A stretch of DNA of 20,523 nt, from positions 1 through 20,523 of IMG/VR virus record IMGVR_UViG_3300009154_000350; one strand, 5' to 3'. The notes beneath the pieces are model-generated. The model made no database searches. It worked only from the letters and a program-made list of their open reading frames with translations, and was not told the DNA's origin. The number at the start of each line of letters is the position of its first letter. Within the stretch, counting starts at the first letter, position 1. This stretch comes from a virus. A program made the position numbers and the translations under genes. Positions 7,506 through 14,889 of the stretch are shown here, piece after piece.

Positions 7506-8200
7506 TATTCTATTCCGGTTTCTTTACAAATTTCTTTTACTAGTGCTACATCTGCTGGATTGTCTTTGAATTTTTTAACCCAATACGGCATATCAAGTGC
7601 TGGAGCAATTAGATCAAGTTGTTCATCGCTAAACTTTGCTAACATATTTTTGCCGCTTTTGCAGTTTAACAGCATCCAGCAACTAATTTTTCCATTAACA
7701 ATGTCATGTACTGCTCGGTTTAAGTTAGCGTAATTAAAGTAATGTACATAGGTTGACTTATTTGTATCAGCCCATTCGATCATAGTTGTAACGCTGCGAT
7801 GTACTGCTGCCTCTACTGGTTCTACTTTTAACATCTCAAAAAGATATTTTTCATATAACTCATCCCTGCACCAATGGTCTAGTTTAACACCGCTTTTGAT
7901 AACATAATCAATAAACTTGTCAGGATAAAGGGGTTTAACATTATTAACAAAACTTCCAAATTTAACAAAAGCATTATAGTAAGATGTCTTGCAAAATTCT
8001 TCATATGTTTTGTTCTTTTTTGCATTTTGTGTTAGTTGAAAAAATCTATTAAATGCCATAAATCCAGCCTGTACTCGTTTCTCATCTTTCTGCAAAGCAC
8101 GGCGTTTGGACTCACAAAGATGACTAAAGAGGGTTGTCTCTCTCATGAACTTTTTTCCACAATGGACACATAGGTGTGGTTGATCGGCCAATAGAATCAC
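7505..8200 (-). CDS. zinc-finger-containing conserved phage protein
   Basis: The 231-residue frame has an N-terminal zinc finger CVHCGKKF...LFSHLC (Cys11, Cys14, His27, Cys29 in the GTG-started numbering), followed by a basic SKRRALQKDEKR segment. The remaining ~190 residues are one globular-looking domain with conserved-looking blocks (SYYNAFVKFGSFVNNVKPLYPDKFIDYV; VKLDHWCRDELYEKYL). I recall similar proteins of unknown function in marine T4-like phages. The start is uncertain: GTG 8200 gives MILLADQ..., while TTG 8191 would give MADQ... with GAGTGA upstream. Neither changes the finger. The stop overlaps the next ATG as TAATG. DNA or RNA binding is a reasonable inference from the finger only. 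Confidence 0.75.
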   Translation of the reverse strand: MILLADQPHLCVHCGKKFMRETTLFSHLCESKRRALQKDEKRVQAGFMAFNRFFQLTQNAKKNKTYEEFCKTSYYNAFVKFGSFVNNVKPLYPDKFIDYVIKSGVKLDHWCRDELYEKYLFEMLKVEPVEAAVHRSVTTMIEWADTNKSTYVHYFNYANLNRAVHDIVNGKISCWMLLNCKSGKNMLAKFSDEQLDLIAPALDMPYWVKKFKDNPADVALVKEICKETGIE

Positions 8201-8245
8201 TCGTATCTACTTTCTTTTAGAAAAGTGCAGCAGTGATTACACAAA

Positions 8246-8701
8246 TCACTCATATTCTTTTCTTTGTTTTTTATCAAGACCCGTGCTGTTGAACAACTCT
8301 TCTTTGTCGGCGGGAGTCATCATTGATGCCATCAATTTAATCTCATCCATTTTCATTGCTGGATACATTTCGCATAATAATTTTTCAATTTTATTTGCTT
8401 TTTCTTTAGTGCCACTTTTCAAGTAAGGATGAAACAGCTTACTTCCAATGCCACATCCTGCATATAATTTCCACAATAATGCTCTATGATCTTTGCTCAA
8501 TATCCAGTGATTTTTATTGACCAATTCATTAGTCATTTCAACAAACCACTCTTGTGTATCTCTAGATCCATTTACATTGCTTACAAAACGCAATAGAACA
8601 TATGGACTAAATTCTTTCTTTTCGTCAACATCAAGTTTATCATAAAAATCGTAATTTCTAAGATCAACTGCTGCAAGTTCTCGTTTAATATCTAGAGCCA
8701 T
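8246..8701 (-). CDS. conserved phage hypothetical protein (MALDIKREL family)
   Basis: I place the start at ATG 8701, giving 151 residues beginning MALDIKREL. GGAG (8711-8714) stands nine bases upstream; the longer frame starts with a TTG at 8716 that simply reads through this Shine-Dalgarno. The protein is helical and charged, with a conserved-looking core (SPYVLLRFVSN; ALLWKLYAGCGIG; KANKIEKLLCEMYPAMK) and a C-terminal KKQRKEYE. It looks like a family I recall in cyanophage genomes without a settled function. I considered the clamp-loader small subunit gp62, but the residues do not resemble the gp62 sequences I know. The start lies two bases before the end of the zinc-ribbon gene, consistent with coupling. 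Confidence 0.75.
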   Translation of the reverse strand: MALDIKRELAAVDLRNYDFYDKLDVDEKKEFSPYVLLRFVSNVNGSRDTQEWFVEMTNELVNKNHWILSKDHRALLWKLYAGCGIGSKLFHPYLKSGTKEKANKIEKLLCEMYPAMKMDEIKLMASMMTPADKEELFNSTGLDKKQRKEYE

Positions 8702-8702
8702 A

Positions 8703-8858
8703 CTATTCTTCTCCAAACAAATATTGAGCCATTCTCTTTTCAGTGGTTTCTCGATCCTTCATTCCACAATCAAAGCATATCTGTTCTCCGTTAGGTCCAT
8801 ACGGTCTACACTCTTTGATTGCACGACAAAGTTCACATACTTGTGATGGTTCTGCCAT
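8703..8858 (-). CDS. small four-cysteine zinc-ribbon protein (51 aa)
   Basis: This gene is easily missed because of its size. From ATG 8858 to the TAG at 8703-8705 the frame encodes 51 residues. There are two cysteine pairs, CELC (8-11) and CFDC (28-31), plus Cys17. Between them lies CRPYGPNGEQI, and MKDRETTEKRM follows. GAGGA at 8865-8869, six bases before the ATG, is among the best Shine-Dalgarno matches in the window. An in-frame upstream ATG at 8879 lacks such a site. Paired Cys-x2-Cys motifs at this spacing are typical of zinc ribbons that mediate protein or nucleic-acid contacts. The stop lies just before the ATG of the next gene. I recall similar small proteins in cyanophages, without a known function. 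Confidence 0.82.
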   Translation of the reverse strand: MAEPSQVCELCRAIKECRPYGPNGEQICFDCGMKDRETTEKRMAQYLFGEE

Positions 8859-8864
8859 TATAAT

Positions 8865-8869
8865 TCCTC
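8865..8869 (-). promoter_or_regulatory. strong ribosome binding site for the zinc-ribbon gene
   Basis: GAGGA on the - strand stands six bases before ATG 8858. It decides in favour of that start over the in-frame ATG at 8879 and is strong evidence that this 51-codon frame is translated. Confidence 0.7.
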
Positions 8870-8880
8870 GACCACTCATA

Positions 8881-9384
8881 TTACCAGGCCTTACAGTATT
8901 GAACTATTTCACTTTGACGACTTACTTCCTTGACGAAATACACGCACGTGGGATTATCACCGGAATGCAAGGGAGTACATAATAGTTGACCTGGCTTCAT
9001 TTTTGGAAAGTACCATTTGACATCTTGATATACATTAATGATATCAATGTCATAAAACTCAGGTCTAGATGACGTTAGTGGATTAAATGCAAATGTTCTA
9101 AATCCCCTATCGTTGAGGCTTGTCAATGACAATACTTCCAAATCTGGTCCAGTGGGATCTCCTACTATTGTGCACCAATCTAACGGCATTGTAATTTCAT
9201 GTTTTCCTATACGTAATACTACAGCAGGACCAGTAAAGGATTCAAGAAAAATCAACGGTAAAAAGAAATAATCAGGATTATTATTATCACTATTGTCCAA
9301 TACCGCATATCTAAGATCCTCATCAATAGTGTCGGGTAGATCATTTAATAATAGTGTTCGATTATCCAAAGTGAGGATTTGCAT
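8881..9384 (-). CDS. conserved phage hypothetical protein
   Basis: This 167-residue protein is beta-rich and hydrophobic in the middle but has no membrane-length helix or signal peptide. Recognisable blocks are PDYFFLPLIFLESF (~38-51), EITMPLDWCTIVGD (~63-76), LTSLNDRGFRTFAFNPL (~87-103) and VKWYFPKMKPGQLL (~122-135). I associate this pattern with a hypothetical protein found in many marine T4-like phages, but no function is known to me. The start overlaps the UvsW stop as TAATG, so it is probably made with UvsW. Its stop is followed 22 bases later by the zinc-ribbon gene. Confidence 0.75.
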   Translation of the reverse strand: MQILTLDNRTLLLNDLPDTIDEDLRYAVLDNSDNNNPDYFFLPLIFLESFTGPAVVLRIGKHEITMPLDWCTIVGDPTGPDLEVLSLTSLNDRGFRTFAFNPLTSSRPEFYDIDIINVYQDVKWYFPKMKPGQLLCTPLHSGDNPTCVYFVKEVSRQSEIVQYCKAW

Positions 9385-10868
9385 TAGATTTTAACCTTTT
9401 CAATTGTAAATGGATATTGAGCGTCTTTGTAAAAAGTCTTACGCTCCGATAAATGCCGTTTTGCATATTTTGTATTAGCAGTAAGATCCCATATATTAAC
9501 AAAGTCTTTGTCTTCGGCACGTCTCACTCCTCGACCAATACTTTGAATAACTCGAACAAAACTCTTTCCTGGTTCAATTAATACAAGGTTGAAAATTCTG
9601 GGAATATTAATTCCCACTGCTGCTACTCCATAAGTTGCCACTGTGATTCTGTTATCTGAGGTTGCAACTTCTGCATATTCTTTTTTTCGATCTTTAGTTT
9701 TAACAGCACCAGATATAAATGCAACATCTGGATCTTCCTTTAGAACACTGAACAGTCCACTAAGTTCTTTTTGTAAAAATTTACCAGATTCAATTCTATC
9801 AACCAATACAAGGGTGTTTCCAGATGTAGAAATTTCTTTTATCTTATTTGCCATCCATGTCAATCTATTTGAGTCAGTGACTAGATATTTTAATTCTTCA
9901 GGATAAGATCCAAATTCTTTCCATTCCTGTGTTTGTACGATGTTTACATGACATCCGCTGAGAACACCTTTTTGCTGAAGTTCAAATGCGGAAACTCTTC
10001 CTATAACATCGCCTAAACTACATCGTATGCTCTCAAAATCAAGAGGATCTTTTGGAACAGTTCCGGTAATACCCCATCTTATAGATGCGTTTCTTAAGTT
10101 TTGCGTAAGAAGATTTTTTAAGACATTTGCGGATGCTTGATGAACCTCATCAACTATCACTGTGTTAACGTTTTCTAAAAAATCAGCTAGTGTAACTAAA
10201 TCTGCTTCGCCATTTTTAGTTTTTTTATCCAGGACATTGAGACTCTGCCAGGTGCATATTGTATGAGTTTTATTTAATTCTTTTCTATCCCCATAAAAAA
10301 CACCAACATCAAGTCCTACATTGATAAAGTCTTCCTCTGTTTGTTCTACTAGTGTTTTGTTAGGAACAATCACTATTGTTCTGCCATATTTTTCACAAAT
10401 TTTACATAGTGTCGCTGTAAGAATAGTTTTTCCAAAACCTGTTGCCAATTCTGCAATCGCTTGTGGGTTATTCAAAAAATCATTTACAGCGCCTACCTGA
10501 TCATCGCGTAACCTAATCGGCTGTCCTGCAAACCTATGACCAACTGGCCAGGATTGATCACCCCAAAATTCTTCAGTAATTTTTTTAAATTCCAAACATT
10601 CAGCGGTGCGTAAATCTTCTACCTCTATATAATATCCAGCTTGTTCTAAAAATGGTAATATTTTATCAAGTAGATTGACATACGTAGTGCCACCAAGGCC
10701 AAAGAATCCTACATATCCATCCCATCTGCCTAGTTTGAACGCGGGTTGGTACCTAGCACTTTGTTGAAAGTATCTAAATTTCTTTACTAATTCTTTTCTA
10801 GTATCTAAGGCTAATCCGTCAATCTTAACATTGACTTCATCCTTGATTATAATTCGTGCGGTAGCCAT
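9384..10868 (-). CDS. uvsW: RNA-DNA and DNA helicase, UvsW-like
   Basis: The 494 residues compare with 503 in T4 UvsW. An N-terminal DNA-binding region includes FKLGRWDGYVGFF (~44-56). The superfamily 2 core follows, with a Q-like RDDQ segment (121-124), Walker A ATGFGKT (142-148), motif Ia VPNKTLVEQ, the DEVH box (240-243), motif III GITGT and motif VI QSIGRGVRR (~451-459). UvsW unwinds R-loops and branched DNA and switches T4 from origin-dependent to recombination-dependent replication. Its neighbours UvsX, UvsY and gp32 belong to the same pathway. The ATG lies 22 bases inside the preceding HARP-like gene, and the stop overlaps the next start as TAATG, so the gene is embedded in a coupled operon. 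Confidence 0.95.
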   Translation of the reverse strand: MATARIIIKDEVNVKIDGLALDTRKELVKKFRYFQQSARYQPAFKLGRWDGYVGFFGLGGTTYVNLLDKILPFLEQAGYYIEVEDLRTAECLEFKKITEEFWGDQSWPVGHRFAGQPIRLRDDQVGAVNDFLNNPQAIAELATGFGKTILTATLCKICEKYGRTIVIVPNKTLVEQTEEDFINVGLDVGVFYGDRKELNKTHTICTWQSLNVLDKKTKNGEADLVTLADFLENVNTVIVDEVHQASANVLKNLLTQNLRNASIRWGITGTVPKDPLDFESIRCSLGDVIGRVSAFELQQKGVLSGCHVNIVQTQEWKEFGSYPEELKYLVTDSNRLTWMANKIKEISTSGNTLVLVDRIESGKFLQKELSGLFSVLKEDPDVAFISGAVKTKDRKKEYAEVATSDNRITVATYGVAAVGINIPRIFNLVLIEPGKSFVRVIQSIGRGVRRAEDKDFVNIWDLTANTKYAKRHLSERKTFYKDAQYPFTIEKVKI

Positions 10869-12040
10869 TTTGTTTTATTTGGTGCTTTCATGTTATAATA
10901 CACTAAGTTACAGGCATTATCAACCATTGTTGCCATAGAAAAGTGCATATAATTATAATATCCTAAATTTATCACACTTCTAAAATTTATTCCAGATTTA
11001 ATTAATGGTTTAGTTATTTTTGTACTAACAAAAACAATTTTAGTGTGAGAATCAACTGGAGTGTTTAGTCCATTTTCTTTTATGTACTGATTAAAGTCTG
11101 CTTGGTTATTTGGAAGTCTAAACATTACGGACATTTCATTCGATAAAATGCCCTGACTTAATGCAAACTTTGACCATTCCTTGACCAGTTGGTATTCACT
11201 ACCGCCTGGCACAATTACCAAAAGTGGTCCGCCAAAATTCAGCAAATCTCCAAAAACATCATCTATTTTTGCTTCATCGCTATTAAACCATGGACGATCA
11301 TGAATGGAAGATTCTATTATAACTTTAGTATAGTAGTTCAACTCGTTTTTAATTTTTAAACTAACTTCTTCGTCCCATACAGTGATTCCATAATTTTTTG
11401 CGTGAAATAGCGCTTCTGTTAAATTTATCGTATCAGGCTGAGGTATCGAGCGATGACCATTAACTATTGTATATTTTCCATCTTTGATAGATAACATGGG
11501 AACATAAGTCTCTACATTTTCCCTGATTACATTGATATCATTATACAATGATAATAGTTTTTCTGAAACTTGAAATTCTCGGTCTTTCAATGAATCTATT
11601 ATCCATAGAACATTTTTTTCAGTTAATGAAAATTTCCATTTTTTAATACCTGCATCCCACAATCCCTTGTGGAGTTCATGTATTGTAGAATTTCTTGTTC
11701 GAAATAATGTAACGATGTCATCGCTATATGGAAATTCCACCGTTATTTTATTATCTTCAATATCAATCTTACGAATAGACGATATTTTTCTAAATGGATA
11801 TTTCCACTTAGGCGATGTTAGTATACTATCTATGTCACTAATGATGGGACGAATATTATTCTTGTACTTGTCCAAAAGTCTAATAGCTAGCATTGCCTGT
11901 TTTTCGGTAAGTGCCTGACCAGAACTGACCTGGTCTGACAGGCTAACCATAATACTATGTTCGCTGTGATTTAAAAAATGCGGCACGGGAATTGAAAATC
12001 CGTATCCTATATTTTCAATCACATCTTCAACATAGGTCAT
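10847..12040 (-). CDS. HARP-like domain protein of unknown function beside uvsW
   Basis: This 397-residue protein carries no Walker motif. Residues ~45-70 (LTEKQAMLAIRLLDKYKNNI) form a helical lead. Residues ~98-150 (ITVEFPYSDDIVTLFRT...GIKKWKFSLTEKNVLWIIDSL) resemble the HARP/HepA-related domain that in SMARCAL1-type annealing helicases recognises forked DNA. The key pattern is a strand, then phi-x-phi-F, then KKW-F-LTE. The C-terminal third (PLLVIVPGGSEYQLVKEWSK; TKIVFVSTK; FRSVINLGYYNY) alternates strands and helices like a RecA-type lobe without catalytic residues. The ATG overlaps the UvsY stop as ATGA, and its end overlaps UvsW by 22 bases. A DNA-structure-binding partner for UvsW is my inference; the HARP match is by eye and needs a profile search. 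Confidence 0.6.
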   Translation of the reverse strand: MTYVEDVIENIGYGFSIPVPHFLNHSEHSIMVSLSDQVSSGQALTEKQAMLAIRLLDKYKNNIRPIISDIDSILTSPKWKYPFRKISSIRKIDIEDNKITVEFPYSDDIVTLFRTRNSTIHELHKGLWDAGIKKWKFSLTEKNVLWIIDSLKDREFQVSEKLLSLYNDINVIRENVETYVPMLSIKDGKYTIVNGHRSIPQPDTINLTEALFHAKNYGITVWDEEVSLKIKNELNYYTKVIIESSIHDRPWFNSDEAKIDDVFGDLLNFGGPLLVIVPGGSEYQLVKEWSKFALSQGILSNEMSVMFRLPNNQADFNQYIKENGLNTPVDSHTKIVFVSTKITKPLIKSGINFRSVINLGYYNYMHFSMATMVDNACNLVYYNMKAPNKTKWLPHEL

Positions 12041-12492
12041 ATTTGAACATCTTCCATTCCAGCAGTGCGTAATTTAATAATATTACTCATCTGCCACTGT
12101 TTAATATCTAGTGCCTTGATAATTCCAAGCCACTGGTTTCGTAAAAGTGCAAACTCATTAACTATTTTTTCCAAATCAACGACGTTTGCTTCTCCGTCAA
12201 CATATTTTTCACAATCTCTGCTACTGAGTGCTCGTTGATAGTTTTCCAGATATTTTTTAAATGCTTTACTACGCTCTCGTCGGAGCTCAATATTCAAATA
12301 TTCTAACACTGCCTCAATTTCTTGAAGCTGATTGAATCTTTGCTCGACGATGCCCGGCAAGTTAGCAGAGGATCTTTCTAAGTTTCCAAAGACCTTTACT
12401 TCTTTCCGGGCATCGTCTATTTGTGCATAGAAGTACTCAATACAATCTGGTAAATGATTTATATCTTTACTGACTTTTGAGTACCAAGACAT
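12037..12492 (-). CDS. uvsY: recombination mediator, UvsY-like
   Basis: The protein has 151 residues (T4 UvsY has 137) and is almost entirely helical and charged. Position and pattern support the call: it sits between UvsX and UvsW, as in related phages. Its C-terminal segment VDLEKIVNEFALLRNQWLGIIKALDIKQWQMSNI followed by KLRTAG parallels the end of T4 UvsY. UvsY loads UvsX onto gp32-covered single-stranded DNA and stabilises the filament. The ELRRERSKAFKKYLENY region (~68-84) is basic and may contact DNA. The ATG overlaps the previous stop (TAATG), and the TGA overlaps the next ATG (ATGA). Similarity is weak in the N-terminal half, which is usual for this family. Confidence 0.8.
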   Translation of the reverse strand: MSWYSKVSKDINHLPDCIEYFYAQIDDARKEVKVFGNLERSSANLPGIVEQRFNQLQEIEAVLEYLNIELRRERSKAFKKYLENYQRALSSRDCEKYVDGEANVVDLEKIVNEFALLRNQWLGIIKALDIKQWQMSNIIKLRTAGMEDVQI

Positions 12493-12713
12493 TAGTAGTC
12501 TTCTTCATTTTCTTCGTCAGGTTGATCTTCATCAATATCTTCAATGGCTATGTCCAAATATTCGTCATTGCCTGAAATTGCATGAAGGTCCTTGAGTTCG
12601 AATTGATCAGTTAACAAATACTCAATATACTGAGTTGCCGCCGATGCACGATTTTTTTCTGGAATGAAGTCTAAGAAAACATCCCATATTTCAACAATTT
12701 GATTTTCTTCCAT
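12492..12713 (-). CDS. small acidic protein between uvsX and uvsY
   Basis: This is a 73-residue protein with a helical N-terminal half (VEIWDVFLDFIPEKNRASAATQYIEYL). The C-terminus is extremely acidic, with about 17 Asp/Glu in the last 25 residues (e.g. IAIEDIDEDQPDEENEEDY). Both ends overlap neighbours as TAATG, which places it firmly in the uvsX-uvsY transcript. Small acidic proteins occur at this position in related marine phages as I recall, without assigned function. A DNA-mimic or gp32/UvsX-binding tail is conceivable from charge alone; no evidence distinguishes the options. Confidence 0.8.
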   Translation of the reverse strand: MEENQIVEIWDVFLDFIPEKNRASAATQYIEYLLTDQFELKDLHAISGNDEYLDIAIEDIDEDQPDEENEEDY

Positions 12714-13768
12714 TATTCTGTTACAACTTCTTCTATAATATTAACTGGTGGAGTAATTATATCATCCCATTGATTCATAATCAATGTAAGTTTTTCTTCC
12801 GTCCAATTTTTACGGAATTCAGAAATTATTTCACCAGTTTCTTTGTCTGTATATGCTAGTTTATTGCCAGACTTGGTAAGTACTCCCATTTTTTCAAACA
12901 TATCAACCAAACCGGAGGTTGGCTTCATGCCAGTTGAATATGGGATTTGTACCTGAACTGATTCAAACGGTTTTGCATAACGGGTCTTCATGATTTTACA
13001 TGCGGATCGAATGCCAACAACATCACTGATCTTATTGCCGTTTTCATCTTCCTTTAGTTTAAGCTTCTTCATTGCAACAACAATAGATGATGCATAAATG
13101 AAGCCTTGTCCTCCGGATATTTTATCGTCTGGATCAAACATATCTTGTGAAGCGTAGGTGTGATTGGTACACACCATTCCTACATTATATGATCCAAACA
13201 TATTAACACAGTTGCGAACAAGAGCGGTGAGTGCCTTGGGTTTGCGACCCATATCACCCTTCATTTCTCCTGCCTCAAACTGATTAACATCTGTTGGTGT
13301 TAACAACATACCTAAAGAGTCTACTACAAACAATATCTTGGGACGAGTTTCCGGTTCCATTGTCTTGTATTCTTTCATAAACTCTGAGATAGTTTTTGCA
13401 ACATCATCAATCATTGCCATGTTTAACTTGAGAAGTTTATCCTCAGATGTATCTACATCCAATGCCTGTAGCCAAGCTTCATCCAACGCATTTTCGCTAT
13501 CAATTAGAACAACATAAATGCCTTGTTGCTGTGCATGTTTAACAATGTTGCCAGCGCAGATATATGATTTACCCGCACCAGATTCTCCTGCAAACACCGT
13601 AACCTTGCCCATAGGAATTCCTTTAAAGAAATTTCCAGATATGAGGTAGTTTAGTGCGTAATTGCCTGTTGAAATCCAATCTGTAGGATCGTTAAACCCA
13701 ATACCAAGTCCGTCAATGGACTTGGTAATGGATTTGCGGAACTTAGAGATGTCAAAAAGTTTCGACAT
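12713..13768 (-). CDS. uvsX: RecA-like recombinase, UvsX
   Basis: The 351 residues are shorter than T4 UvsX (391). A short N-terminal oligomerisation region is followed by the RecA core: Walker A GESGAGKS (61-68), Walker B ILFVVDS, a conserved ISGGQGFIYASS stretch matching the DNA-binding loop 2 region, and a C-terminal domain. UvsX forms filaments on single-stranded DNA and drives strand invasion for recombination-dependent replication and repair. A clear Shine-Dalgarno (AGAGGA, 13775-13780) stands about six bases before the ATG. The gene follows gp32 by 15 bases, and its stop overlaps the start of the small acidic gene. T4 and several relatives have inteins or introns in recombination genes, but none is visible here. 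Confidence 0.95.
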   Translation of the reverse strand: MSKLFDISKFRKSITKSIDGLGIGFNDPTDWISTGNYALNYLISGNFFKGIPMGKVTVFAGESGAGKSYICAGNIVKHAQQQGIYVVLIDSENALDEAWLQALDVDTSEDKLLKLNMAMIDDVAKTISEFMKEYKTMEPETRPKILFVVDSLGMLLTPTDVNQFEAGEMKGDMGRKPKALTALVRNCVNMFGSYNVGMVCTNHTYASQDMFDPDDKISGGQGFIYASSIVVAMKKLKLKEDENGNKISDVVGIRSACKIMKTRYAKPFESVQVQIPYSTGMKPTSGLVDMFEKMGVLTKSGNKLAYTDKETGEIISEFRKNWTEEKLTLIMNQWDDIITPPVNIIEEVVTE

Positions 13769-13783
13769 ATATGTTCCTCTCTA

Positions 13784-14761
13784 TTAGTTTGATGATTGTC
13801 GTGCGCGAATTGTTGCAAGAATGTCCTGTGCCCGCGAACTTGCCTCGCTGCCACTTGATACAGGTGCCTTGTCTACTTCAAAAGGCACTTCGTCGTCATC
13901 AGAAACTACCGGCGAAGGAGTACGAGAAACCTGTGCTGATGCAGATGAACCTTCACCTGTTGCAACTCCGCTGCCGCCCATTCCGGCTGGCTTGAAGTAC
14001 TGACCCCAACGATCCATGTCAAATGCATCGCCATCAACTGACGCCTCAAACATTTCCTTCATGACTTTGAGTTCTACTTCACCTGGCTTCTTGGGAAGAA
14101 AGCTCTTGAGATCATATAGATCGTGTTGTGCAATTGCAGCTTTTTCTTCATCACTCAGTGCCCGCTCACGACGAGCCCATGTTGAGGTTGAATAGTCTGC
14201 ATATCCACCTTTAGTTGTCTTGACGATCTTGAAGTCTAGACCACGAACATAATCAGTTGGTAGTTCTTCGATTTCGCTGTCCATCAATGCATTCTTAACA
14301 ATGTTAAAAATTTGACTACTGATGATAAAACGACGAATTGGATTTTCTGGCGTCTTGTCTTCCTTGAGTTCAGAGTTAACTACAAACCCTTGGAATAGAT
14401 ATGAACGCTTCTTCCAGTATTTGCGTCCCAACTCTTCCAGACTCTTGTCCTTGAACCAAGGACGAACTTCTGCAAGAATAGGACAAGCTTCGCCCCACAT
14501 TTCCATGCAGGGAACTTGTACAGTAACTGGCTTGGAGTTTGCTTCGCCTTTGACGCCTGCAAACGGCAACTTGATCATTGCGCGTTCAATCCAGAAAAAT
14601 GTGTTATTGGAATCTTGATCAGGAAGGAAACGAATAGTAGTTGTACTACCTTCTGCTGCATTCCAATGTGGGAAAATTGCGTTGTCGCCGCCGCCAGAGT
14701 TATTAGAATTTTGAGTATTTGCCGCTTGAAGTTTTGCGCGGATTTCTGCTAATGAGGCCAT
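13784..14761 (-). CDS. 32: single-stranded DNA-binding protein, gp32-like
   Basis: This 325-residue protein (T4 gp32 has 301) occupies the position directly before UvsX. The core contains the gp32-type segment PCMEMWGEACPI (84-95) followed by YWKKRSYLFQGFVV (115-128), which aligns with the T4 zinc loop and its LAST-like basic motif (KKRS). The zinc site appears lost. Of the T4 ligands (one His, three Cys) I find only Cys85 and Cys93; a Leu replaces the third Cys. The tail is Ser-rich and acidic (SDDDEVPFEVD, ~287-297), then ends with a helix and a basic terminus. gp32 coats single-stranded DNA and recruits replication and recombination proteins through its acidic tail. AAGGA (14771-14775) precedes the ATG, and a long leader with a late-type octamer lies upstream. 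Confidence 0.9.
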   Translation of the reverse strand: MASLAEIRAKLQAANTQNSNNSGGGDNAIFPHWNAAEGSTTTIRFLPDQDSNNTFFWIERAMIKLPFAGVKGEANSKPVTVQVPCMEMWGEACPILAEVRPWFKDKSLEELGRKYWKKRSYLFQGFVVNSELKEDKTPENPIRRFIISSQIFNIVKNALMDSEIEELPTDYVRGLDFKIVKTTKGGYADYSTSTWARRERALSDEEKAAIAQHDLYDLKSFLPKKPGEVELKVMKEMFEASVDGDAFDMDRWGQYFKPAGMGGSGVATGEGSSASAQVSRTPSPVVSDDDEVPFEVDKAPVSSGSEASSRAQDILATIRARQSSN

Positions 14762-14889
14762 GATTATTTTTCCTTTTTATGCCTAAATATGCCTGTATCT
14801 TTCTGTGCCACTACACAGTAAAGAACATTTTTGCATATACGAATTATATGCGCTTTTATTTATCTTGTCAAATAAAAAGTGTTGTATTA
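14762..14889 (-). promoter_or_regulatory. leader region of the gp32-UvsX operon
   Basis: This 128-base gap is the longest non-coding stretch in the - strand block. It holds the gp32 Shine-Dalgarno AAGGA (14771-14775) and a late-type octamer GATAAATA (14857-14864), matching the NATAAATA form I recall from cyanophages. With T4 spacing the octamer would give a leader of about 90 nt. T4 gp32 represses its own translation by binding its leader; an AT-rich unstructured stretch here would suit that, but no pseudoknot is obvious to me. Confidence 0.45.
14857..14864 (-). promoter_or_regulatory. late-type promoter octamer upstream of gp32
   Basis: The - strand reads GATAAATA, one base from the T4 consensus TATAAATA. 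Expected transcription start is near 14852. It is the only promoter-like motif I see in this gap, although an early or middle promoter would also be expected for a replication operon and was not recognised. Confidence 0.4.

Noticed and set aside
8246-8701. Clamp-loader small subunit gp62
   Set aside because: The size is similar, but the sequence lacks the blocks I recall from gp62, and gp44 or gp45 are not adjacent.
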